A DNA stretch of 64,000 nucleotides from Glandiceps talaboti (lineage: Eukaryota > Hemichordata > Enteropneusta > Spengelidae): positions 23,354,135-23,418,134 of the forward strand of contig NC_135566.1 of assembly GCF_964340395.1 (NCBI RefSeq), in the 5' to 3' direction. This document shows positions 8,838-16,594 of the stretch, piece after piece. Each line of letters starts with the position of its first letter. Within the stretch, counting starts at the first letter, position 1. A program made the position numbers and the translations under genes. The notes beneath the pieces are model-generated. The model had not been told where the DNA came from. It ran no database searches and worked only from the letters and a program-made list of their open reading frames with translations.

Positions 8838-9524
8838 TTAATTTTTTGGTTTATTTAACTTCAGTTTTAAAAAGATTTGACGCCATCGTAAACGCCACCA
8901 ACTAAATCTCACTATCTCTGGATATTCTGCATTCCATTTATCCCAAAATCGTTTTAAAATTTGATTCTGCGAAAATGCTTCCATTTTCAACTCTGGTATA
9001 AGTGCAGCTTCCTGATATTCTCCTAAATATAATAGAATTGCTTTTATAATTACGCTAAAGTTGAGTGATCGATATCGTGCTGGTTCTATATAAACTTCAC
9101 TAATTGATAAAAATATTATAGTAACAGTTCTTAAAAGATAATAATTTAGTTTATATTTTTTAAAAACTTTTTTAATATGGTTTTTAGGGTTATAGATGTT
9201 TCTACTTTTTTGTTTGTTTTGACTTCTTTGATCATGTTCAAAGTTTTCATCTAAAGATTCATCTAAAGATTTATTTAAAGGTTTGTTTAATGAATTACAA
9301 CATTTAAAACAGTGAAACCTTCCATAGATCTTACCACAAATGTTTTTACAAATATCACCACGAGGTATATTGAATTTTCTACATATGTTACAATGTATGA
9401 TGTTATACCAGTTTTTTTTGTTTACTTTTTTGTTCATTAAATCACAGCAAAGTGTACTGAAAATGTTAGTACGATCACTGGCTACAGTTGTTACACCATT
9501 TCGTTTACATAATTGACATTCCAT
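8838..9524 (-). CDS. Cysteine-rich zinc-binding virus-like protein, 228 aa
   Basis: The N-terminal third carries regularly placed cysteines: C3xxC6, C26C27, C45xxC48, C59, C63 and C72xxC75C76. These suffice for two or three zinc sites. The stretch GKIYGRFHCFKC resembles the start of 3CxxC-type zinc fingers, but the later cysteine pairs of that family are not present. Residues 78-110 are low-complexity with KPLNKSLDESLDE duplications. The C-terminal half is basic and aromatic with predicted helices (RSLNFSVIIKAILLYLGEY; WDKWNAEYPEIVRFSWWRLR). The ATG at 9524 is the first in frame and follows a TAGTTTAT repeat spacer. Gene order suggests the same element as its neighbours. The function is unknown; a transcription-related zinc protein is one possibility. 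Confidence 0.6.
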   Translation of the reverse strand: MECQLCKRNGVTTVASDRTNIFSTLCCDLMNKKVNKKNWYNIIHCNICRKFNIPRGDICKNICGKIYGRFHCFKCCNSLNKPLNKSLDESLDENFEHDQRSQNKQKSRNIYNPKNHIKKVFKKYKLNYYLLRTVTIIFLSISEVYIEPARYRSLNFSVIIKAILLYLGEYQEAALIPELKMEAFSQNQILKRFWDKWNAEYPEIVRFSWWRLRWRQIFLKLKLNKPKN

Positions 9525-9531
9525 TATATAG

Positions 9532-9590
9532 TTAGTTTATTAGTTTATTAGTTTATTAGTTTATTATATTATATTATATTATATTATATA
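9532..9590. repeat. (TAGTTTAT)n and (ATATT)n low-complexity spacer
   Basis: About four copies of TAGTTTAT followed by ATATT repeats, lying between two minus-strand genes of the cassette. It covers the last codons of the small ORF at 9579. Confidence 0.85.
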
Positions 9591-9731
9591 TTTTTTTGTT
9601 AAATAAACTAATAATATTCCACCACCAGCTAAATAAATGTATTGATATAACTTCATATCATCGGAAGGTTGATAATAGTCACTAAATTCGGGTTCATTTT
9701 CAAGACTGGCAAGACTTGTGAGTGCACTGAA
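9579..9731 (-). CDS. Small membrane protein remnant, about 50 codons open
   Basis: An open stretch on the minus strand, overlapping the 3' end of the 109-aa gene in another frame. It encodes an acidic segment (SLENEPEFSDYYQPSDDMK) followed by one hydrophobic helix (YIYLAGGGILLVYL) and a lysine-containing tail before TAA at 9579-9581. The only internal ATG (9656) would give 25 residues. The frame is open back to a TAA near 9735. Its coherent acidic-then-transmembrane layout and position in the cassette suggest a real small gene that has lost its start, or whose start codon I cannot identify. Confidence 0.4.
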   Translation of the reverse strand, partial: FSALTSLASLENEPEFSDYYQPSDDMKLYQYIYLAGGGILLVYLTKKYII

Positions 9732-10029
9732 ATTCAAGATATAAATTTAAGTTTTGATCAGTCAGAATCAGATTTTGTCTCGCATGAACATCTAAATTTT
9801 TTTGTTTCGCTATAAAATCTAATACTTTTTGCCTATGTTCCAACCATAATTCTCGATCTTTATTGAAATTCTCCAAAGCTAAATCATGTCTCTTTAATTC
9901 TTTTTCATGTTTTTCTTTCACATCGTCGTCGCCTGAAGCTTTCTTAGCTATATAACTACCTCCATCAAAGGCAGTTGCATTTAAAACTGCACCAACAGCC
10001 ATCATCGCAATTGACGTAATCGCACCCAT
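9700..10029 (-). CDS. Small virus-like protein, hydrophobic N-terminus and charged coiled coil, 109 aa
   Basis: Starts at the ATG at 10029 with a hydrophobic glycine/alanine-rich segment (GAITSIAMMAVGAVLNATAF, residues 2-21). A charged helical region at about residues 34-76 follows (VKEKHEKELKRHDLALENF; RELWLEHRQKVLDFIAKQK). I recognise the layout as resembling short proteins found in Polinton-like elements of cnidarians and other invertebrates. This is recollection of a pattern and was not checked by search. The last ten residues (CTHKSCQS end) run into the frame of the neighbouring small membrane ORF, so a frameshift near the C-terminus is possible. It lies 61 bp downstream of the 79-aa gene on the same strand. 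Function unknown; a membrane or virion-associated role is inference. Confidence 0.6.
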   Translation of the reverse strand: MGAITSIAMMAVGAVLNATAFDGGSYIAKKASGDDDVKEKHEKELKRHDLALENFNKDRELWLEHRQKVLDFIAKQKNLDVHARQNLILTDQNLNLYLEFQCTHKSCQS

Positions 10030-10090
10030 TATGTATATATATATTTAGATATATAAAATTATTAAATTATTTTTTTAAATATTTTTTTAT

Positions 10091-10330
10091 TTATCCTTTA
10101 TAAGGATCAACTGGTAACATATTTCTTTGTTCCAACATATCTTTCTCTAATACTGCTCCACTCACAGCTATTGCGAGAGAAGCAAACTTCTTGAATGAAG
10201 TACTTGTTTTAGGACTGTCTGGAGCCATCTTTATAGTCTTATCAAGTATAAAACTATTAGTTATTGTTAAAGCAGATAAAACTGCACCATCATATAGACC
10301 ATTCACGATTAGTTTAGTATAGTCCGTCAT
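10091..10330 (-). CDS. Small virus-like hydrophobic protein, 79 aa
   Basis: ATG at 10330, stop at 10091. Two hydrophobic stretches (about residues 7-27, LIVNGLYDGAVLSALTITNS, and 48-60, FASLAIAVSGAV) are separated by a basic/polar linker. The C-terminus is short and polar. It could be a two-pass membrane protein. The size and composition match the other tiny genes of this cassette. It is followed 61 bp later on the same strand by the 109-aa gene and preceded by an AT-rich spacer and the LINE-interrupted gene. No enzymatic motif is present. Confidence 0.55.
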   Translation of the reverse strand: MTDYTKLIVNGLYDGAVLSALTITNSFILDKTIKMAPDSPKTSTSFKKFASLAIAVSGAVLEKDMLEQRNMLPVDPYKG

Positions 10331-10443
10331 TGTGTACTGTGTATATATTATATACAGTAATATATATAAAAAATAAATGAAATGAAAAAATAAATGTAAA
10401 AAATCATTAATTATTACATTTATTACATTATTACATTATTTCA
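10331..10443. other. AT-rich intergenic spacer of the virus-like cassette
   Basis: Low-complexity TATATA and TTACATTATTAC sequence between two minus-strand genes. It may hold the promoter of the 79-aa gene; TATATA around 10348-10370 is the only hint. Confidence 0.3.
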
Positions 10444-10516
10444 TTATTCCATTTCAAGTAGAGCTTGTGGAGCTTTATTTTTAACTGGTTCTAATGTCGT
10501 TAATTGTTTAGACTTG
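10444..10516 (-). pseudogene. 3' part of a virus-like membrane-protein gene cut by the LINE
   Basis: An open minus-strand segment ending in TAA at 10444-10446, encoding a basic/polar tail that ends PQALLEME. It stops being gene-like at the LINE's left edge. The hexamer GACTTG at 10511-10516 is repeated at 14533-14538 on the far side of the LINE. The reading frame through that hexamer is the same on both sides, so the tail belongs to the membrane-protein fragment at 14533-14621. The LINE therefore split one gene. Confidence 0.55.
10511..10516. repeat. Target-site duplication of the LINE, left copy
   Basis: GACTTG, identical to 14533-14538. It is only six bases, but joining the flanks across it restores a single frame, which supports it. 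Confidence 0.55.
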
Positions 10517-10525
10517 CTTACTGCA

Positions 10526-11158
10526 ATGGAAAACAACATACGTGAACTCCAGAAGTCCATTACCTATGTGAGTAACTCTTTTGATGACTTCGCAAAGCAA
10601 CTGCAAAGTCTACGAAATGAAAACAAAGATTTGAAAGACAAACTAGCTAACACAACAAAGGAAGTCAACGAACTACATCAATACACCAGAAGAAACACCT
10701 TAGAAATATCAGGTATACCTGAGGATGGAAATGAAGACACAGATAATATCGTGGTTAAAGTAGCTGAGATCGTCGGTGTCAATGTTTCGCCTGATGATAT
10801 TGATATATCACATCGTCTTCCTCAAAGATCTAGCCGGCAAAGTAATGGCCAGCGTAAACCAGCCACAATCATCGTCAAGTTCGTTCGTCGTTCCCTCCGA
10901 AATAAACTGTATTCATCAAGAAAAAACCTTAAAGGCAAGACTACCCGTAACATTGGCGTCACAAGCAACAATCGTATTTACATCAACGAGAACTTAACAC
11001 CAACTAATAAGCAACTCTTCTTCCAGGTAAATCAGCTACGCAACGAAAAACACTGGAAATTCATTTGGACGCACAATGGCAAAATCTACGTGCGGAAAAA
11101 TGTCGGCGACCCAGCAATCATCGTAGCAACTGTAAGAGATCTCGATCGCATCGTCTAA
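10526..11158 (+). CDS. LINE ORF1, coiled coil plus FP25K-like domain, 210 aa
   Basis: I take the ATG at 10526; the frame stays open upstream but without ATG. Residues ~1-55 form a heptad-rich coiled coil (LRNENKDLKDKLANTTKEV). Then comes YTRRNTLEISGIPED, the hallmark opening of ORF1 proteins related to baculoviral FP25K (Pfam Baculo_FP), a DIDISHRLPQ segment, a basic stretch, and the C-terminal IYINENLTPTNKQLF with WKFIWTHNGKIYVRKN. These proteins bind the element's RNA and assemble ribonucleoprotein for target-primed reverse transcription. The reading frame is intact, although ORF2 downstream is broken. The gap to the ORF2 segment is about 130 bp. Confidence 0.85.
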   Translation: MENNIRELQKSITYVSNSFDDFAKQLQSLRNENKDLKDKLANTTKEVNELHQYTRRNTLEISGIPEDGNEDTDNIVVKVAEIVGVNVSPDDIDISHRLPQRSSRQSNGQRKPATIIVKFVRRSLRNKLYSSRKNLKGKTTRNIGVTSNNRIYINENLTPTNKQLFFQVNQLRNEKHWKFIWTHNGKIYVRKNVGDPAIIVATVRDLDRIV

Positions 11159-11287
11159 CTAAATATACTCGTATTACATGTATTTATTTATTGAATACAA
11201 TATCATCAGACTTGTCTCATTGAAGATATTCAAAGTATTGGGTAACTATTTTTCGATTACTTATTCTCTAAGTATGTCAGCCATTTC

Positions 11288-14206
11288 ATGATGAACGAAG
11301 AAGTCATAGTCAAATACAGCTGCAAGTCTTGCACAGTCAACCAGTTCAATTCTGATAGAAATCTTTTACACAGTTCATGTTCTTTCCTACATTGCAATGT
11401 CAGATCCCTTACAAAAAACTTCGATAGCTTTGTTAACTTTCTAAGCATGTTAGATCAAAATTTTCTTTTTATAGCTCTAACGGAAACATGGTTACATCCC
11501 GATTCAAATTGCTGTCTTTATGATTTGCCTTCCTATACTTTCGTTACTTGTAATCGTGAAGCCTCACAAGGTGGTGGAGTCGCTCTGTATTTTCACAACT
11601 CGTTGTCCTTCTCTCGCATTAACACATGTAAAATTAATCACTGCGAATCCATCTTTGAGGAAACTATGATCAACAACAAAAAGATTGTTATACAGAAGAC
11701 CCAACACACCTTTTAATGAATTCATTGACAGTTTAGAAGCATGCTTTGATCAGGTGTCAGTGAACGGGCGTGATTATGAATATATATGAATATGAATATT
11801 GACACATCTTTAGATAGCCCACCCGTTACTCATTACAATTCTCTCCTGAATACATACAATATGACACAATTAATTAACACCCCTACCAGAGTTACTAACA
11901 CCTCACACACGATAATAGATCACCTGGTGACAAATATTACTGACCACTTTATTGAGTCCGGTACAATTGAAACAGACATTTCAGACCACTATCCAATTTT
12001 CGGCATTATTAAAAGTCTGCATCACGTTTTTGAAAACGTTACCAAAACACACACCTACGATTTCAGGAATTACAACAAAGAGGCCTTTTTAGCTGACCTA
12101 AGCAGTGTATCCTGGCAAACAGTCCACATGTGCGAAGACCCGTCTGAAGCATACAATATTTTTAATGATTTATTTCATACTGTTATCAGAAGACATCTTC
12201 GAATAAAAACATTTACAAGAACACAAAAGTCAATTAAAAGACCCTGGATCACAAAGGGCTTATTTACATCCATACATACAAAACATAAACTTTTCTCGAA
12301 AATGAAAAATCACCCAAGGAATAACCAAATTAAAAATAAGTATACTAGGTACAGGAATACATTGACGAAGCTCCTTAGGTTGGCTAAGAAAAACTACTAC
12401 ACCAATAAAATTTCAAATGCCTCTGGCAACACCAACAAAACTTGGCTTATTATTAAAGAGATGTTGAACAAAACACATACCAAATGTACTCCCGATAAAT
12501 TAACTACAAACAACCCTGGAAACACATGCTTAACAGATACAAGAGATATTGCTCAAGAATTCAATAATTATTTCACTAGTATTGGGCCCAATCTTGCTCA
12601 AAAGATTACAAGCAACAAAGACTTTAGACAATACCTGGATGGGAACTACCTCAACTCCTTTTTCTTTCACCCCGTGTCTGAAGAAGACGTCCTGGGAGAA
12701 ATATTCAAGCTTGATCCCCACAAAGCTACCGGTCAGGACACAATTAATCCCCTCTTAGTTATACACGCTGCTCACATTATTGCATGCCCTCTCACACATA
12801 TAATTAACTGTTCTCTCAACAATGGTATTTTTCCAAGTCTTCTTAAGATTGCCAAGGTAATACCTATTTATAAAAAAGGTTCGCCATGCGATGTTGGCAA
12901 TTATCGCCCCATTTCAATTTTGCCCGTAATCAGTAAAGTGTTTGAATCTATTGTCAATCATCAACTTGTTAAATATCTTGAAAAATACAACATCCTCATC
13001 AAAACTCAGTTTGGTTTCAGGAAAAAACACAGTACTAAGCTTGCCCTGGTTGACCTGATCACTGGTATTGCTAATAAGCTGGACAATGGTTATCTGACAT
13101 GTGGTATTTTCATTGATTTGCGGAAAGCCTTTGACACAATAGACCATAGTATTCTTCTTCAGAAACTGAGTCACTATGGTGTCAGAGGCTTGCCTTTACT
13201 TTGGTTTAAAAGTTATCTCTCCCAGCGTAAGCAGTGTGTCTGTATAAATAATGTTACCTCGCCATATAGCGAAATACAATGTGGAGTACCACAAGGCTCA
13301 ATTTTAGGCCCCCTTCTCTTTCTGATTTACATCAATGATATTGTGAACGCTACTGATGCATTTGAATTTCGATTATTTGCCGACGACACAAACTTGTTTC
13401 AATTTATCAACAATCCCTCAAATATAATTCAGCTTGATCAACTCCATTTCGACTTCAGGAAAGTATGTGACTGGTGCGACGCCAATAGGCTCACTATCAA
13501 TGTAGAAAAAACTAATTTCATGATTATTAAGACTTCGCAAAGATTGGTGAAAACGGAGGGAAGTCTGGGCATCGATCGCTCACAAATTTCACAAGTAACG
13601 TCAACCAATTATCTTGGCATGTGTTTAGATCAAAATATGCTTTGGACATCACACATTGAAAAAGTTAGGAAAGCAATTTCTCCAATTATTGGCATAATTT
13701 CCAAAATTCGCTATTACGTACCTAAATCTACTCTTCTTCTGCTGTATAACTCTATGATCTTGCCCCATATCTCATATTGTATAGAGATATGGGGCAATAC
13801 ATACAATACATTTCTCAAGCCTATCTTAAACCTTCAAAAGAAAGTTATTCGCTTTATAACTTTTTCAAATATTGATGCTCCCTCCTCCCCTCTTTTTCAG
13901 CAACTAGGAATTCTAAATGTCCACCAGCAATGCAAATTTAATACTTCTTTATTTATTTTTGATTTGAGGGCCGGTCACTTCCCGCAAACAGTTAACGACT
14001 ACTTCAACACACCACCAAATACGTATCACACTCGGAATACAACGAGAGATAACTTTTACATTCCAAAAGTAAATCTTACTTTGACGCAACACAATTTTCA
14101 GTATGCAGCTGCAAAACATTGGAACTCCTTACCTGAAGAATTGAAAAATATACAATCCAAGACTACTTTTAAATCTCAGTTAAAACAGTATTTGTTACAA
14201 AATTAA
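11288..14206 (+). pseudogene. LINE ORF2, endonuclease and reverse transcriptase, frameshifted
   Basis: Segment 11288-11716 encodes the N-terminal part of an APE-like endonuclease (LHCNVRSLTKNF, ALTETWL, GGGVALYF). Segment 11786-14206 (806 codons) carries its C-terminal part (PTRVTNTSHTIIDH and the SDHYPIFG catalytic SDH motif). The full reverse transcriptase follows: IPIYKKGSPCDVGNYRPIS, FGFRKKHST, FIDLRKAFD (Asp at residue 444 of that segment), CGVPQGSILGPLLFLIYIND and FADD (residues 531-534). Between them, about 11690-11785 must be read in another frame (RRPNTPFNEFIDSLEACF), so two small indels, the second in an ATGAAT-rich stretch, break and then restore the frame. There is no RNase H domain. 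The copy cannot make full-length ORF2 protein. Confidence 0.85.
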
Positions 14207-14532
14207 TTCAGCTTTTTCTACCTTACATTGCATTTAATGCCAGTTGTTATATATTTTTTGATGAACGCGTTTTGTTTGTTTTATTGTTTGTCTTTGTTTT
14301 AATTTCAAATTTGTTTTTGTTTTTGCTTTGATTATTTTGTTTAATCAATTGTAGTATGGGCCACAAACTTGACTAGTTTGTTTCAAACTATTTTTGTGGT
14401 CCAGCCATTAACTCTGTATTCATCCATCAGTTTATGTGTAATATTTATTCCACTGTCTTTTTTACTTTCTCTCTTGTTATATTGATATGATTTTGAGTTT
14501 GTGGCAAATAAAATACTATAGACTCTGATGAC
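14207..14532 (+). other. LINE 3' untranslated region
   Basis: T-rich sequence with TTTGTTTG runs and a short inverted pair around AAACTTGACTAGTTTGTTT (14368-14386). AATAAA lies at 14507-14512, about 20 bases before the element's end. Confidence 0.7.
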
Positions 14533-14538
14533 GACTTG
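14533..14538. repeat. Target-site duplication of the LINE, right copy
   Basis: GACTTG, matching 10511-10516. Confidence 0.55.
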
Positions 14539-14621
14539 AATTTATCACTTGATTGTAAAAACCATTGTCTTTTATAACATAAACCAGCTGCCCCAATTAC
14601 TAATGAACCAAGAGTTAATAA
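14533..14621 (-). pseudogene. Transmembrane part of the LINE-split virus-like gene, truncated by the satellite
   Basis: The minus strand encodes one strongly hydrophobic helix (LVLLTLGSLVIGAAGLCY) followed by the basic/aromatic KRQWFL and a polar stretch reaching the LINE border. The frame at the GACTTG hexamer agrees with the fragment at 10444-10516. Upstream of the helix the sequence passes directly into the 10-bp satellite at about 14620, so the true N-terminus is missing. The frame stays open into the satellite, but only because the satellite has no stops on this strand. Function unknown; a single-pass membrane protein of the virus-like element is the simplest reading. Confidence 0.55.
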
Positions 14622-14850
14622 AACCAGTTTTGACCAGTTTTGATCTGTTTTCACCTGTATATAACCAATTTGGAAGGTTTTGACTGGTATTGACTCATTT
14701 TCACCAGTTTTGGTCCGCCTTGGATAGGTTTTCGACCGGTTTGGACCGTTTGGACAGGTTTGCACAGGTTTTGACTCATTTAAACCTGTACAGAACAGGT
14801 TTGGACAGGTGTCGACCGGTTTGCGGTTTGGTCGGGTTTTGACAGTATTG

Positions 14851-14876
14851 TTTATGTTTTAACTAATTATGATCGG
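14851..14876. repeat. Type A island, copy 1
   Basis: TTTATGTTTTAACTAATT followed by ATGATCGG, a segment that does not follow the 10-bp pattern. It is preceded by GACAGTATTG and a GCGGTTTGGTCGGG block. Confidence 0.85.
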
Positions 14877-16568
14877 ATTTGACAGGTTTAAAACCGGTAT
14901 GGACAGGTTTTGACCTTTTTTGTCTTGTTTGCATAGGTTTGGACAGGTTGTGACCGGTTTGGAATGGTTTTGGACAGGTTTGGACCGGTTTGGACAGGTA
15001 TTGGACCGGTTTTGATATGTTTGCACAGGTTTTGACCAGTTTTGATCTGTTTTGACCGGTTTAAAACCAGTGTTGACTGGTTTTGACTGGTTTTGACTCA
15101 TTTACATCGGTTTTGGACTGGTTCGGAAAGGTTTTGACTGGTTTGGAATTGTTTTGGACAGGTTTGCACAGGTTTTGATCGATTTTGACTTGCTTGCATT
15201 GGTTTTGGACCGGATTTGACCAGTTTTGACTCAGTTTTAACTGGTTTAAAAATGGTTTTGGATAGGTTTGGACAGGTTTTGACTGGTTTTGAATGGTCTT
15301 GGACAGGTTTTGACTGGTTTTGACCAGTTTTGACAGTTTTTCGACCCATTTAGACCAGTTTTGACAGGTTTGGACAGGTTTGGACCAGTTTTGACCAGTT
15401 TTCACTTGGTTTTCGACCGGTTTGGACCGGTTTTGAAAGGTTTTGACAGGTTTTGACAAGTTTTGATGTGTTTTGACGGGTTTTGAGTTGTTTGCACCTA
15501 TTTTTGACCGGTTTGGACCGGTTTGACAGGTTTGCACAGGTTTTGACCAGTTTTCACTTGTTTTAAACCGGTTTGCGACAGGTTTTGACCAGTTTTGATC
15601 AGTTTTGACCGGTTTTAAACCTGTGTTGACTGGTTTTGATCGGTTTTGACTTGTTTGCACCAGTTTTGGACTGGTTTCGATAGGTTTCGACAGGTTTGAA
15701 CCGGTTTTGACAGGTTTTGACCAGTTTTGATCAGTTTTGACCGGTTTTAAACCGGTGTTGACTGGTTTTGATCAGTTTTGACTTGTTTGCACTGGTTTTG
15801 GACCGGTTTGGATAGGTTTTGGACCGGTTTGGACAGGTTTGGACAGGTTTTGACGGGTTTTGAGTTGTTTGCACCTATTTTGGACAGGTTTGGATATGTT
15901 TTTGACCGGTTCGGAGAGGTTTGACCTGTTTGCACAGGTTTTGACCAGTTTTGATCAGTTTTGATCGGTTTTTAACCGGTGTTGACTGGTTTTGATCAGT
16001 TTTGACTTGTTTGCACTGGTTTTAGACCAGTTTGGATGGGTTTTCGACCGGTTTGGACCGGTTTTGAAAGGTTTGGACAGGTTTTGACAAGTTTTGATCG
16101 GTTTTGACGGGTTTTGAGTTGTTTGCACCTATTTTTGACCGGTTTGGACCGGTTTGACAGGTTTGCACAGATTTTGACCAGTTTTCACTGGTTTTAAACT
16201 GGTTTGCGACAGGTTTTGACCAGTTTTGATCAGGTTTGACCGGTTTTAAACCGGTGTTGACTGGTTTTGATCGGTTTTGACTTGTTTTCACCAGTTTTGG
16301 AATGGTTTCGATAGGTTTCGACAGGTTTGAACCAGTTTTGACAGGTTTTGACCAGTTTTGATCTGTTTTCACCTGTATATAACCAATTTGGAAGGTTTTG
16401 ACCGGTATTGACTTATTTTCACCAGTTTTGGTCCGCCTTGGATAGGTTTTCGACCGGTTTGGACCGTTTGGACAGGTTTGCACAGGTTTTGACTCATTTA
16501 AACCTGTACAGAACAGGTTTGGACAGGTGTCGACCGGTTTGCGGTTTGGTCGGGTTTTGACAGTATTG

Positions 16569-16594
16569 TTTATGTTTTAACTAATTATGATCGG
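16569..16594. repeat. Type A island, copy 2
   Basis: Same island, 1718 bp after copy 1. Flanks match for hundreds of bases on both sides. Confidence 0.85.

Larger units (their letters stand above)
10517..14532 (+). mobile_element. Non-LTR retrotransposon (LINE), CR1/L2/Jockey-like
   Basis: About 4.0 kb containing ORF1, ORF2 with endonuclease and reverse transcriptase, and a 3' untranslated region of about 326 bp. An AATAAA lies at 14507-14512 shortly before the 3' end (ACTCTGATGAC). There is no poly(A) tail or RNase H domain. The 5' end lies only nine bases before the first ATG of ORF1, so the 5' UTR and perhaps the start of ORF1 are missing, as is usual for incomplete reverse transcription. 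It is flanked by GACTTG duplications and inserted in a minus-strand virus-like gene. The clade is judged from ORF1 type and RT motifs by eye. Confidence 0.85.

Noticed and set aside
12530-13174. Minus-strand and alternative-frame open stretches inside LINE ORF2
   Set aside because: Shadows of the reverse transcriptase frame.
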